Positions 7,979 through 17,050 are shown, numbered from the stretch's first letter. The stretch is DNA of 64,000 nucleotides from Streptomyces sp. NRRL F-5126 (GCF_000721265.1 NZ_JOFZ01000008.1:186001-250000), one strand, 5' to 3'. The notes: generated by a model from the letters alone, not told the origin. A program made the numbers and translations.

Positions 7979-9445
7979 TCACTTCTCACTGTTGATCACG
8001 GCCTTCATGACGTCCTTCGCGATCGGGGCCGCGAGACCGCCACCGGAGATGTCGTCGCGGTTGGCGTTGCCGTCCTCGACGACGACGGCGACCGCGACGG
8101 GCGAGCTGTTGTGGACCTTGGCGTACGAGACGAACCAGGCGTACGGCAGGCCGCTGTTGTTCTCGCCGTGCTGGGCGGTACCCGTCTTGCCGCCGACGGT
8201 CGCGCCGCCGATCTTCGCGTTGTGGCCCGTGCCCTGCGGGTCGTTGACGACGGACTCCATCATCGACTGCAGCTTCTGCGCGTTCTCCGGGGTGAGCGGC
8301 TGGCTCATCTGCTTGGGCTGCGTCTTGTCGATCACGTCGAGGCCGGGCGAGCGCAGCTCGTCCACCATGTACGGCTTCATCAGCTTGCCGTCGTTGGCGA
8401 TGGCCGACGCGACCATGGCCATCTGCAGCGGGGTGGCGCGGGTGTCGAACTGGCCGATGGAGGACAGCGCGACCTGCGACTTGTTGATGTTCGTCGGGAA
8501 CTCGGAGGCGGCCGAGCGCACCGGCACGAACTGCTCGGCGTTGAAGCCGAACTTCTTCGCCTCCTTGACCATGGCGTCGTCGCCGATCTGGACGCCGAGG
8601 TGGCCGAAGACGCTGTTGCAGGACACCGTGAGCGCCAGGCGCAGCGTGGCGTCCTTGCAGGGCAGGTTGCCCTCGTTCTTCAGCGGCCTGGTGGTGCCCG
8701 GCATGATGTACGGCAGCGGCGAGTCCGTCTTCGCGTCGATGTCCGAGACCTTGCCCGTCTCCAGCGCCGCGGCCGACGTGACCAGCTTGAACGTGGAGCC
8801 CGGCGGGTACGTCTGGCGCAGCGCCCGGTTGAGCATGGGCTCGTCCTTGTCGCCGTGCAGCGACTTCCACGCCTTCTCGTCGCTCGTGGAGCCGGCCGCG
8901 AAGGTCGACGGGTCGTAGCTCGGCGTGGAGGCCATGGCGAGGATCTTGCCCGTGGACGGGTCGATCGCGACGGCCGCGCCCTTCTTGCCCTTGAGGCCGT
9001 CGTAGGCGGCCTTCTGGGCGTCCGCGTTCAGGGTGGTGACGACGTCGCCGCCCTTCTGCTGCTTGCCGGTGAACATCGACACCGTGTGGTCGAAGAACAG
9101 GCGCGGGTCGGTGCCGCTGAGGATGCCGTCGTCGATGTTCTCCAGCTGTGTGGAGCCGTAGACCTGCGAGCCGTACCCGGTGACCGGCGCCCACATGGCG
9201 CCGTTCTTCCAGGTCTGCTTGTACTTGTAGTACGGGCTGTCGGTCTTCACCGCTCCGGTGATCGGCTTGCCGTCGACGACGATGTTGCCCGGCGGGTGGC
9301 TGTAGCGCTCGATGGCCGGCCGCTTGTTGAACGCGTTCGTGTTGAGGTCGTCGGCCTTGACGTACCCGAGCCAGTTCTCGCGTACCAGCAGGGCGAGGAC
9401 GAGGATGCCGCAGAAGATCGCGATGCGGCGCAGGGGCTTGTTCAC
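7979..9445 (-). CDS. pbpA: Class B penicillin-binding protein (PbpA-like transpeptidase)
   Basis: A 488-residue peptidoglycan transpeptidase. One N-terminal membrane helix (about 8-24) is followed by a dimerisation region and the transpeptidase domain. The active-site serine is in STFK (about residue 217), SCN is at about 275 and KTGTA at about 420. The GTG start overlaps the stop codon of the upstream SEDS gene (GTGA), indicating coupling. SEDS and class B PBP partners form a glycosyltransferase/transpeptidase pair. The length is typical for the short mycobacterial PbpA type rather than FtsI. Confidence 0.95.
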   Translation of the reverse strand: MNKPLRRIAIFCGILVLALLVRENWLGYVKADDLNTNAFNKRPAIERYSHPPGNIVVDGKPITGAVKTDSPYYKYKQTWKNGAMWAPVTGYGSQVYGSTQLENIDDGILSGTDPRLFFDHTVSMFTGKQQKGGDVVTTLNADAQKAAYDGLKGKKGAAVAIDPSTGKILAMASTPSYDPSTFAAGSTSDEKAWKSLHGDKDEPMLNRALRQTYPPGSTFKLVTSAAALETGKVSDIDAKTDSPLPYIMPGTTRPLKNEGNLPCKDATLRLALTVSCNSVFGHLGVQIGDDAMVKEAKKFGFNAEQFVPVRSAASEFPTNINKSQVALSSIGQFDTRATPLQMAMVASAIANDGKLMKPYMVDELRSPGLDVIDKTQPKQMSQPLTPENAQKLQSMMESVVNDPQGTGHNAKIGGATVGGKTGTAQHGENNSGLPYAWFVSYAKVHNSSPVAVAVVVEDGNANRDDISGGGLAAPIAKDVMKAVINSEK

Positions 9446-10854
9446 GGTCGGACCACCTGGGTCATCTCGGCGTCGGGTGAGGGTGCGGGGGCCGGTGCCG
9501 GGCGGCGCGCGGTGTCGCTGATTCTGATCAGGATCCCGATGAGCGCCCAGTTCGCGAGGACGGACGAGCCACCGTAGGCCATGAACGGAAGCGTCATGCC
9601 CGTCAGGGGGATGAGGCCCATCACGCCGCCCGCGACCACGAAGACCTGGATCGCGAAGCCGCTGGAGAGGCCGACCGCGAGGAGCTTGCCGAACGGGTCG
9701 CGGGCCGCGAGCGCCGTGCGGATGCCGCGCTCCACGATCAGCCCGTAGCACAGCAGGATCGCCATCGTGCCCGCGAGGCCGAGTTCCTCGCCGACCGTGG
9801 AGAGGATGAAGTCCGCGTTGGCGGCGAAGCCGATGAGGTCGGAATTGCCCTGGCCGAGGCCGGTGCCGAGCGTGCCGCCCGAGCCGAACGACATCAGGGC
9901 GTCGCCGATCTGCTGGCACGAGCCGCTCGTCTTGTAGCAGCCGAAGGGGTCGAGCCACGCCGTGACACGGGCCTGCACGTGCGGCTCGAAGCTCGCGACG
10001 CCGACCGCGCCGACCGCCGACATCAGCAGGCCGAAGACGATCCAGCTGGTGCGTTCCGTCGCGACGTACAGCATCACGACGAACAGGCCGAAGAACAGCA
10101 GCGACGTGCCGAGGTCGGTCTCGAAGACCAGGATCAGGATGGACAGCGCCCAGATCACCAGGATCGGGCCGAGGTCGCGCCCGCGCGGCAGGTAGATGCC
10201 CATGAAGCGGCGGCTCGCGAGCGCCAGCGCGTCGCGCTTGACCATGAGGTAGCCGGAGAAGAAGATCGCGATGATGATCTTCGCGAACTCCCCCGGCTGG
10301 AGCGAGCCGAAGCCCGGGATCCGGATCCAGATGCGGGCGCCGAACTGGGCCGGGAAGAAGACCGGGGCGATCAGCAGGACCAGCGCCACGAACATGGACA
10401 CGTAGGTGTACCGCTGCAGGACGCGGTGGTCCTTGAGCAGCAGCAGCACGGCGACGAACAGGGCCACGCCGATCGCCGAGTACAGCATCTGCTTGGGCGC
10501 CGACGGCGTGAAGTGGCCGTAGGCGAGATGCGCCAGGCTGATCAGCCGCTGCGACTGGTCGAGGCGCCAGATGAAGACGAGCCCGATGCCGTTGAGCAGC
10601 GTGGCGAGCGGCAGCAGCAGCGGGTCCGCGTACCGGGCGAACTTGCGCACCACGAGGTGCGCGACGCCGGCGAGCGCGGCCAGGCCGAGCGCGTAACCGA
10701 GCACTCCCGACGGCACCTTGCCGTCGAGCGCGAGCCCGACGTTCAGGTACGCGAAGACGGCGATGGCGACGGCGAAGACGAGCAGCAGCAACTCGGTGTT
10801 GCGCCTGCTGGGCGCGTCGATGGCGCCGATGGTGGTGGTGTTGGAGATGCTCAT
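9442..10854 (-). CDS. ftsW: SEDS peptidoglycan glycosyltransferase (FtsW/RodA/SpoVE)
   Basis: A 470-residue polytopic membrane protein with about ten to twelve helices. SEDS features include the extracytoplasmic loop FGARIWIRIPGFGSLQPGEFAKI with its conserved GxxxQPxEfaK, and the C-terminal block GVMGLIPLTGMTLPFMAYGGSS. It polymerises lipid II and should pair with the coupled PbpA. It follows the PP2C gene after 28 bp. It could equally be called rodA; family membership is certain, but the exact role in polar growth or sporulation is not decided by sequence. Confidence 0.93.
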   Translation of the reverse strand: MSISNTTTIGAIDAPSRRNTELLLLVFAVAIAVFAYLNVGLALDGKVPSGVLGYALGLAALAGVAHLVVRKFARYADPLLLPLATLLNGIGLVFIWRLDQSQRLISLAHLAYGHFTPSAPKQMLYSAIGVALFVAVLLLLKDHRVLQRYTYVSMFVALVLLIAPVFFPAQFGARIWIRIPGFGSLQPGEFAKIIIAIFFSGYLMVKRDALALASRRFMGIYLPRGRDLGPILVIWALSILILVFETDLGTSLLFFGLFVVMLYVATERTSWIVFGLLMSAVGAVGVASFEPHVQARVTAWLDPFGCYKTSGSCQQIGDALMSFGSGGTLGTGLGQGNSDLIGFAANADFILSTVGEELGLAGTMAILLCYGLIVERGIRTALAARDPFGKLLAVGLSSGFAIQVFVVAGGVMGLIPLTGMTLPFMAYGGSSVLANWALIGILIRISDTARRPAPAPAPSPDAEMTQVVRP

Positions 10855-10882
10855 GGTGGTGGAGAGGCCCCCCTGCGGCCCG

Positions 10883-12457
10883 TTACTGCTGCTCGCAGTT
10901 GGAGACCAGCTTCTGCTCCTCCTCCGAGAGGGTGGGGCCCGGAGTCGGAGTGCTGTTCGACTGGTTGACGGTGAAGTGAGCGGCGATCTGCGTGGCGGTC
11001 TGCCCGCCCGTGGCCGCGCCCCCCGCGACGCCCTTGAGGGCGCTCGGCGACGGGCTGCCCGACGGCTTGCCGGACTTGCCCGGCGCCGGGGGCTTGCTCG
11101 CCTGCTGCTCCTTCTGCTGGGCGGCCTGCTTGCGCTGCTCGTTCTTCTTGCACGCCGAGGCCTGCGTGGACAACTGCTGGATCTTGGTGCGCGCGGTGGC
11201 CAGGCCGCCTTCCGTGATCGTGTCCTGGACCTGCTTGCGCTGGTAGTCGGGGAGGTACTTGAGTTCGATCTCGGGGTGGTCGTTCTTCACGTGCGACAGC
11301 GAGATCCACGCCAGCTTCTGGCTGATGCCCCGGTACAGCGCGACATGCTGCTTGTTGGCGCCCACGTAGTACTGGGTCTGCGTCCAGCGGTAGCCGCCGT
11401 ACAGGGCGCCACCGACGACGACCACCGCGAGCGCCGTGTACAGCGAGGCCTTGAGCCAGCGGCGGCCCGCGCGCCGCCTGCCGCCGGCTTCCATGCCGTA
11501 TTCGTCGCTGTATCCGTCGTAGCCGGCCTCCGGGTCGGCGCCGCCGTACCCGCCGCCGCTTCCGGGCGGGCCGAACGAGCCACCGGGCGGCTGCGCCTGT
11601 CTGCCGAGTCCCGCGGCGCGGCCCGCGGCGGTCTGCATGCCCGTGGCGTCGTGCTGGCTCAGGTGCTGGTTCTCGGCCACGGCGCCCACGATGACGGGCG
11701 TGTCGCTGAGGCGCCCGGCGAAGGTGTCGCCCATGTCCTGGTCGAAGACGTCGGCGACGATGCAGGTGATGTTGTCGGGGCCGCCGCCGCGCAGCGCGAG
11801 CTCGATCAGCCGCTGCACGGTCTCCTGCGGGCCCTGGTAGTCGGCGAGCGCCTCTTCGATCGTCTGGTGCGAGACGACGGCGGACAGGCCGTCCGAGCAG
11901 ATCAGGTAGCGGTCACCCGCGCGCACCTCGCGGATCGACAGGTCGGGCTCGACGTGCTCGGCGCTGCCGAGGGCGCGCATCAGCAGCGAGCGCTGCGGGT
12001 GCGTCGTGGCCTCTTCCTCGGTGATCCGGCCCTCGTCGACGAGCCGCTGCACCCAGGTGTGGTCCTGCGTGATCTGCGTGAGGGCGCCGTCTCGCAGCAG
12101 GTACGCGCGCGAGTCGCCGACGTGCACGAGGCCGAGCCGCCGGCCCGTCCACAGCAGCGCGGTCAGCGTCGTCCCCATGCCTTCGAGCTGGGGGTCCTCC
12201 TCGACCATGACGCGCAGCTGGTCGTTGGCGCGCTGGACCGCGACGCCGAGCGACGTGAGGATGTCGGAGCCCGGCACGTCGTCGTCGAGCTGCACGAGCG
12301 AGGAGATGACCTCGGAGGACGCGACCTCGCCCGCGGCCTGGCCGCCCATGCCGTCGGCGATGGCCAGCAGCCGGGGGCCCGCGTAGCCGGAATCCTCGTT
12401 GCCCTCGCGGATCATGCCCTTGTGCGATCCGGCGGCGAAGCGCAGCGTGAGTGTCAT
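10883..12457 (-). CDS. pstP: PP2C-family serine/threonine phosphatase (PstP-like)
   Basis: A 524-residue membrane phosphatase, expected to reverse PknB phosphorylation. The metal-binding PP2C motifs are EGNEDSGY, DGMGGQAAGEVAS, VGDSRAYLLRDG and GGGPDNITCIVADV within the first 240 residues. A Gly/Pro-rich linker, one membrane helix (about 330-350) and a Lys/Gln/Pro-rich extracellular region ending NCEQQ follow. The ATG at 12457 was chosen because a GGAGG lies 7 nt upstream (12465-12469). The frame stays open upstream through a tandem repeat, but without a comparable start. Confidence 0.93.
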   Translation of the reverse strand: MTLTLRFAAGSHKGMIREGNEDSGYAGPRLLAIADGMGGQAAGEVASSEVISSLVQLDDDVPGSDILTSLGVAVQRANDQLRVMVEEDPQLEGMGTTLTALLWTGRRLGLVHVGDSRAYLLRDGALTQITQDHTWVQRLVDEGRITEEEATTHPQRSLLMRALGSAEHVEPDLSIREVRAGDRYLICSDGLSAVVSHQTIEEALADYQGPQETVQRLIELALRGGGPDNITCIVADVFDQDMGDTFAGRLSDTPVIVGAVAENQHLSQHDATGMQTAAGRAAGLGRQAQPPGGSFGPPGSGGGYGGADPEAGYDGYSDEYGMEAGGRRRAGRRWLKASLYTALAVVVVGGALYGGYRWTQTQYYVGANKQHVALYRGISQKLAWISLSHVKNDHPEIELKYLPDYQRKQVQDTITEGGLATARTKIQQLSTQASACKKNEQRKQAAQQKEQQASKPPAPGKSGKPSGSPSPSALKGVAGGAATGGQTATQIAAHFTVNQSNSTPTPGPTLSEEEQKLVSNCEQQ

Positions 12458-12472
12458 GCGCACGCCTCCGGT

Positions 12473-12508
12473 CGGGCCGCCCGCTGCATCCGGGCCGCCC
12501 GCTGCATC
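12473..12508. repeat. 18-bp perfect tandem duplication
   Basis: Two identical 18-bp copies (12473-12490 and 12491-12508) of cgggccgcccgctgcatc lie in the leader between fhaB and the phosphatase gene, immediately upstream of the phosphatase ribosome-binding site. Confidence 0.85.
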
Positions 12509-12617
12509 CGGGGCCAGCCGGTCTCGAGCCACACTGCCCACCCTCCGGTCGGGAGCACGCACGGGCCCGCTGCCCAGGCCGCCGCGGCTCGCTCGCTCCG
12601 CTCGATCATTGTCGTGA

Positions 12618-13145
12618 CTACTTCCGCAGCTCGATGACGGTCTTGCCGATGCGGATCGGAGCGCCCAGCGGAATCGGAATCGGGGTGGTCAGTCGGGTCC
12701 GGTCGAGATACGTGCCGTTGGTGGACCCGAGATCCTCGACGATCCACTGGCCGTCACGGTCCGGGTAGATCCTGGCATGCCGGCTGGACGCGTAGTCGTC
12801 GTCCAGCACGATCGTGGAATCGTGCGCGCGGCCCAGCGTGATCGTCTGGCCGTGCAGCGCGACGGTGGTGCCCGTCAGGGTGCCCTCGGAGACGACCAGC
12901 TTGGTCGGCGCCCCGCGGCGCTGCCTGCCGCCCCCCTGCTGTTGCTGCTGCCGCTGGTGCGGCGGCGCGCCGCCCTGCCGGGCCGGCTGCGAGCGCGTGT
13001 CGCCCGCACCGCCGCGGCGCGAGCCGCGCTGCGTGACGCGCGTACCGAACAGGTCGCTGCGGATGACCTGGACGGCCACGATGACGAACAGCCACAGAAC
13101 GGCCAGGAAACCCAGCCGCATGACCGTCAGGGTCAGCTCTGACAT
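12618..13145 (-). CDS. fhaB: FHA-domain membrane protein (FhaB/FipA-like)
   Basis: A 175-residue protein with an N-terminal membrane helix (about 8-28, LGFLAVLWLFVIVAVQVI), a Gln/Gly/Arg-rich linker and a C-terminal forkhead-associated domain (about 95-170) with the phosphothreonine-binding residues in GRAHDSTIVLDDDYASSRHARI and LGSTNGTYLD. FHA domains bind phosphothreonine, here probably on PknB targets. It lies 10 bp downstream of fhaA. In mycobacteria the counterpart FipA/FhaB links kinase signalling to the divisome and FtsQ/FtsZ; that role is inferred here. Confidence 0.92.
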   Translation of the reverse strand: MSELTLTVMRLGFLAVLWLFVIVAVQVIRSDLFGTRVTQRGSRRGGAGDTRSQPARQGGAPPHQRQQQQQGGGRQRRGAPTKLVVSEGTLTGTTVALHGQTITLGRAHDSTIVLDDDYASSRHARIYPDRDGQWIVEDLGSTNGTYLDRTRLTTPIPIPLGAPIRIGKTVIELRK

Positions 13146-13155
13146 TGCCCCCGCT

Positions 13156-14034
13156 TCACCCTTCGGCTTGCCGGTAAACGATGGTGGTACTGCCCACGAC
13201 GATCCGCGAGCCGTCGCGGAGCGTAGCGCGGGTCGTGTGCTGCCCGTCCACCACGATGCCGTTGGTGGATCCGAGATCCTGGATCGTCGGGGGCGTTCCG
13301 GTCCTGATCTCGCAGTGCCTGCGGGACACGCCGGGGTCGTCGATGCGCACGTCGGCGTCGGTGGAGCGGCCGAGTACCAGGGTGGAGCCCGAGATCTGGT
13401 GGCGTGTGCCGTTGATCTCGATCCAGCGCCGCGTCTGGGTGTGGGACATCGCACTCGGCGCGGGCGCCGGCGGGTAGCCGTAGCCGCCGCGGCCGCCGGG
13501 GGGCGGGGTGCTCGGCATGGGCGGCACGGCACGCGGCGGGTAGCCGTAGCCGGGGGCGCGGCTCCCGGCCTGCGGGCCGGAGGGGGGCTGGTGCCCCGGC
13601 GGGGGCTGGTGGCCGGGCTGCGGCTGCGCGGGCTGGTGTCCCGGCTGCTGCTGCGACGTGCTCGACGCGAGCGTGCGGCTGCGCACCCGGTAAAGGCCGG
13701 TGTCGAGGTCGTCGGCCCGCTCCAGGTGCACCCTGATCGGGCCCATGAAGGTGTAGCGCTGCTGCTTGGCGTAGTCCCTGACGAGCCCCGCCAGTTCGTC
13801 GCCGAGCTGCCCGGAGTAGGGGCTGAGCCGCTCGTGGTCGGGGGTGCTGAGCTCGACGATGAAGTCGTTGGGCACGACGGTCCGCTCGCGGTTCCAGATC
13901 GTCGCGTTGTTGTCGCACTCGCGCTGCAGGGCGCCCGCGATCTCGACGGGCTGGACCTCGGACTTGAAAACCTTCGCGAAGGTGCCGTTGACCAGACCTT
14001 CGAGGCGCTGCTCGAACTTCTTCAGGACTCCCAT
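13156..14034 (-). CDS. fhaA: FhaA: DUF3662 plus FHA domain protein
   Basis: A 292-residue cytoplasmic protein. The N-terminal DUF3662 domain (about 1-125, beginning MGVLKKFEQRLEGLVNG) is followed by a Gln/Pro/His-rich linker and a C-terminal FHA domain (about 205-290) with GRSTDADVRIDDPGVSRRHCEI and LGSTNGIVVDG. In mycobacteria FhaA binds phosphorylated MviN and PknB. A strong GGAGGAGG precedes the ATG. Its start lies inside the last 13 nt of a Tyr-repeat reading frame, which may be translationally coupled to it. Confidence 0.93.
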   Translation of the reverse strand: MGVLKKFEQRLEGLVNGTFAKVFKSEVQPVEIAGALQRECDNNATIWNRERTVVPNDFIVELSTPDHERLSPYSGQLGDELAGLVRDYAKQQRYTFMGPIRVHLERADDLDTGLYRVRSRTLASSTSQQQPGHQPAQPQPGHQPPPGHQPPSGPQAGSRAPGYGYPPRAVPPMPSTPPPGGRGGYGYPPAPAPSAMSHTQTRRWIEINGTRHQISGSTLVLGRSTDADVRIDDPGVSRRHCEIRTGTPPTIQDLGSTNGIVVDGQHTTRATLRDGSRIVVGSTTIVYRQAEG

Positions 14035-14381
14035 GAGGCACCTCCTCCGTAGTCGTTGCCGCTGTTCGGGCCGGTCGCCCGGCCGGTCGTGCCGTACCCG
14101 TCACTGCCGTACTGACTGCCGTACTGGTTGTACCGGACGCGGCCGCCCTCGTACCGGTTGTACCGGACGTGGTCGGCCTTGTCCCGGTTGTACCCGAGGC
14201 GGCCGCTCGCGTGCGGCCCGTACCGGACGCGCCGGCGGCGCCCGCGGCACCGGGGACCCCCGCCGGGCGGGACGTTCCGCTCGCACTGCTTGCCGTGCTG
14301 CTTCTCGTACTGCTTACTGATCGTATCCACGCGTCGGGAAATCGGCTGGTTCCCCTTGTCTGCCCGGTCGATGGGTGTCAC
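14022..14381 (-). CDS. Possible Tyr/Arg/Gly decapeptide-repeat protein
   Basis: A 119-codon frame beginning at GTG 14381 that overlaps the fhaA start by 13 nt. The middle holds four 10-residue units of the type VRYNRYEGGR, encoded by an exact 30-bp period (units begin near 14131, 14161, 14191 and 14221). By eye roughly nine in ten codons end in G or C, which favours translation. A GAGAGG purine run directly abuts the GTG, which is closer than usual. No family is recognised. It may instead be an untranslated repeat in the fhaA leader. No signal peptide or membrane helix is seen. Confidence 0.4.
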   Translation of the reverse strand: MTPIDRADKGNQPISRRVDTISKQYEKQHGKQCERNVPPGGGPRCRGRRRRVRYGPHASGRLGYNRDKADHVRYNRYEGGRVRYNQYGSQYGSDGYGTTGRATGPNSGNDYGGGASWES

Positions 14382-14629
14382 CTCTCACACGGATCGTAGA
14401 GGTGGCCCTCGGACAGTGTCCCGCACCCGGCGCCCTGTCCGGAGGAGCGGTCCTGGACCCTGTTCGTTCCCTGTCCGACCCCTGTACCGTCCCCGTCCGG
14501 CCGCTGTACCGTCGCGCGCCGCGCCCGGACGGCCCTGCGGAAACGAGGGTGAAGCCACCCTCCTCACCGTGCTAATCTTCTGGTGTCGCAAGCGGTCGCA
14601 GCAGCAAAAACGCGGGTGACACACCCAAT
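14382..14629. promoter_or_regulatory. Divergent leader of fhaA cluster and tRNA-Leu promoter region
   Basis: No gene is seen in this 248-bp stretch. It contains several short ctgtccg/ctgtaccgtc direct repeats between 14410 and 14515. A TAATCT hexamer at 14573-14578 is a candidate -10 element for the tRNA. Promoters for the fhaA-to-pknB cluster should also lie here. Confidence 0.4.
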
Positions 14630-14716
14630 GCGCGGGTGGCGGAATAGGCAGACGCGCTGGATTCAGGTTCCAGTGCCCGAAAGGGCGTGGGGGTTCAACT
14701 CCCCCCTCGCGCACCA
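14630..14716 (+). tRNA. tRNA-Leu (anticodon CAG)
   Basis: The gene folds as a class II tRNA. The acceptor arms GCGCGGG and CTCGCGC pair with one G-T wobble, the D-arm contains GGCAGACGC, the anticodon stem CTGGA/TCCAG encloses the loop TTCAGGT (anticodon CAG), the variable arm is long (TGCCCGAAAGGGCGT), the T-arm is GGGGGTTCAACTCCCCC, and the CCA is encoded. It reads CUG, the commonest Leu codon in this genome type. Confidence 0.97.
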
Positions 14717-14729
14717 GAGCGGTACCGAA

Positions 14730-14774
14730 GAAACGGGCCCCAGGCAGTGACGAAAGTCCTGCGGGGCCCGTTTC
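14730..14774 (+). terminator. Terminator of tRNA-Leu
   Basis: A perfect 12-bp inverted repeat (14730-14741 and 14763-14774) begins 14 nt after the tRNA CCA end and is followed by a T-rich tail. Confidence 0.85.
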
Positions 14775-14924
14775 TCGTTGCCGGGCCTCCTGGCCCCCTG
14801 GCCGCCCGCGCGTGAAAGTCGCCACATTGTGACGTGGGCCATGTCCGGCCGGCCGAGCGATGAGTTCCGCCGTGCGCGGCGGTCCCCGGTGGGTCAGAGC
14901 CGCCGGCGCAGGAGGAGAGCCCCC

Positions 14925-15461
14925 GTGGACGACATCGTGGTGCGGAAGATCGTTCGGCCCGAGCGGGTGGTTTCCGGCCCCTGGCTGGAGGTGATCGCCT
15001 CGAACCTCGACTACCACCGTGCCACGTTCCTGTGGAAGTGCGAGGGGCTGTCGGAGCAACGGCTACGGCAACGTCCGCTGCCTTCGTCGGCGTTGACCCT
15101 GCTGGGCCTCATGCGCCACCTGCAGGGCGTCGAGCGGGCCTGGTTCCAGGGAGTGCTTGCGGGCACACCCCCTCGGTTCTTCCCCTATATGACCTACGTC
15201 ACCGAGGCGGGTGACGAGTGGTACGCCGAGTCGGACCCCACGCCGGCCACGGACGTCCACGAGGACTACCTGAGGGCGTGCGAGGAGTCGCGGCAGGTGT
15301 TCGCGCGGGTGACGGCCGACCCGGCGCGCCTCGTGCCGAACCCGATGTTCGGCGGCACCGACGTCCGCTTCGTCCTTGAGCACGTGATCGAGGAGTACGC
15401 CCGCCACGTGGGCCACGCGGACCTGCTGCGCGAGGCGATCGACGGCGTGGTCGGGGAGTGA
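14925..15461 (+). CDS. DinB-superfamily protein (DUF664)
   Basis: A 178-residue protein of the DinB/DUF664 four-helix fold, a family that includes putative mycothiol-dependent metalloenzymes. Likely metal ligands are the His in LMRHLQGVERAWFQ and the two His in EHVIEEYARHVGHADLLRE. The GTG at 14925 is supported by a GGAGGAGAG sequence 5 nt upstream (14911-14919). It stands alone, with a 150-bp gap after the tRNA terminator and 194 bp without a gene downstream. The substrate is unknown; detoxification by thiol transfer is the family expectation. Confidence 0.85.
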   Translation: MDDIVVRKIVRPERVVSGPWLEVIASNLDYHRATFLWKCEGLSEQRLRQRPLPSSALTLLGLMRHLQGVERAWFQGVLAGTPPRFFPYMTYVTEAGDEWYAESDPTPATDVHEDYLRACEESRQVFARVTADPARLVPNPMFGGTDVRFVLEHVIEEYARHVGHADLLREAIDGVVGE

Positions 15462-15655
15462 CCCGCCGGCTCGCCGCCACGCGACTGCGGCAGCACTGTG
15501 GGAGCGCTGAGTGCCTTGCCTGCGGGGCGCGTTGATGTGACGCTTTACGTCGTCATCGAACGACGGGGGAACGTGGCCATGCAGCGTGGTGAAGGCCAAG
15601 TCAGCGACGTCGGCGTCTCGCCTGAGGCGACCTGCGCTTCGGGGCGGTACGGGCG

Positions 15656-17050
15656 GTGACGCACCCCGGCAGCGGTGGTGGCGATCAGCCGATCGATCTG
15701 TATCCGGATGATCTGAACTCGGTGGCGGGGAAGTTCGCCACGGGTCAGACGAATCTGGACAAGGCGGCGTCGACGCTGAACTCGGCGTTGCAGAACGCGG
15801 CGGGGATGGCGGGGAACGACGACTACGGGCACAAGTTCGCCCGCAAGTACGATCCGGCCGCGAAGGCGCTGTTCCATACCTTGTCGGCGGGGATCCGGGC
15901 GATCGGGCAGGCGTCGGAGGCCCTGGTGACGACGGCCAACAACTACCTCAAGGCCGATCACCACTCGAACGTGAAGAAGAAGGGCAAGGGCGCCCCGAAG
16001 CTGTATCCCTCGCCGCCGGTGTTCACGGATGTGATGTATCCGGATCCGGATTCGGCGGTGGGTCCCGGGCATTCGTCGGTACCGTCGGTGATCGCGAAGT
16101 ACTGGCCGAACGGGCATCAGGACAAGTTGCGGGATGCGGCGTCGGCGTACCGGACGGCGGAGACGGCGTTCCAGGGGATCGGGCACACGCTGCACACGCA
16201 GGTGCAGTCGCTGACGGACAACAATTCGGACGAGTCCGTGCACGCCATGGCCGCGTTCTGGGCCACGATCTGGCAGGACGGCGGGAACGCGCGCAAGGCG
16301 CCGCTGTCCGCCGCGCATGAGGCGTGCGGGAAGCTCGCCTCGGCCTGTGACAAGTTCGCACATGCGATCGACGAGGCGCACAGCAGCACCGAGCACAAGC
16401 TTGCCGGGGCGGGCATCGCGATCGGTCTCACGACGGTCGTCGGCATTCTCCTCACCCCGTTCACCGGGGGCGGTTCTGATGCGGGTGCGGCCGCGCTGGA
16501 CGGTGCGGAGGCCGCGGGGATCCTGGGCGGTGTCGAGGTGGCGGCGGACGCGGCGGTCGCGGAGATCGACACCGCCGTCATCGCGGACGTCAGCACGGAA
16601 CTGGAGGCCGCAGCCGAGGCCGTCCCCGAGATCGAGACCGTCGACGCGGAGGTCACCGAGGTCGACGACGCCCTCTCGGACGAGCTCACCGAGACCGGGG
16701 CGCGCGAGGAACCCCCCGGCGAGTTGCCCAAGACGTACGAGGAGAAGTCCTCGGCGGTCCGCGACATCATGACGGACGACGACGGCAACCTCATCGGCGA
16801 GGAGGACAGCAAGGGCGTGCGCATGGTGACGGACGAGCAGGTCCAGCAGGCACGCATCGAACTGCGCCAACGTCTCGGTGAGCCCACCATCAAGTCCACC
16901 CCGAAGGGAGACATCGAGACCTGGCGGCTGTCCGACGACCCCCCGTCCACCGTCACGTACCGGCCCTTCAGCAAGTCGGGCGGGCCCACCATCGACACGA
17001 ACGGTGTGGAGGACCTGAACATGAAGCGACTCCACATCCCGCAACACTGA
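15656..17050 (+). CDS. WXG100-type polymorphic toxin (type VII secretion substrate)
   Basis: A 464-residue protein. Residues 1 to about 110 resemble the WXG100/LXG-like helical modules of actinobacterial ESX substrates (LNSVAGKFATGQTNLDKAAS; AGNDDYGHKFARKYDP). A second helical region spans about 125-250, a short hydrophobic segment lies at about 255-275 (AGIAIGLTTVVGILLTPF), and an acidic linker (about 290-370) precedes a compact C-terminal domain of about 85 residues ending KRLHIPQH. The tail ending GPTIDTNGVEDLNMKRLHI is reminiscent of BECR-fold RNase toxins; that is a visual resemblance, not a proven match. The next gene, 4 nt away, is the likely immunity gene. The GTG start has only a weak ribosome site. 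Confidence 0.75.
   Translation: MTHPGSGGGDQPIDLYPDDLNSVAGKFATGQTNLDKAASTLNSALQNAAGMAGNDDYGHKFARKYDPAAKALFHTLSAGIRAIGQASEALVTTANNYLKADHHSNVKKKGKGAPKLYPSPPVFTDVMYPDPDSAVGPGHSSVPSVIAKYWPNGHQDKLRDAASAYRTAETAFQGIGHTLHTQVQSLTDNNSDESVHAMAAFWATIWQDGGNARKAPLSAAHEACGKLASACDKFAHAIDEAHSSTEHKLAGAGIAIGLTTVVGILLTPFTGGGSDAGAAALDGAEAAGILGGVEVAADAAVAEIDTAVIADVSTELEAAAEAVPEIETVDAEVTEVDDALSDELTETGAREEPPGELPKTYEEKSSAVRDIMTDDDGNLIGEEDSKGVRMVTDEQVQQARIELRQRLGEPTIKSTPKGDIETWRLSDDPPSTVTYRPFSKSGGPTIDTNGVEDLNMKRLHIPQH

Noticed and set aside
9446..9958. Longer N-terminus for the class B PBP
   Set aside because: It overlaps ftsW in another frame; the GTG at 9445 in a GTGA overlap gives a normal membrane anchor.
14101..14240. 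CRISPR-like array suggested by the 30-bp period
   Set aside because: Units are contiguous and diverged with no unique spacers, and the period fits ten codons of an open frame.
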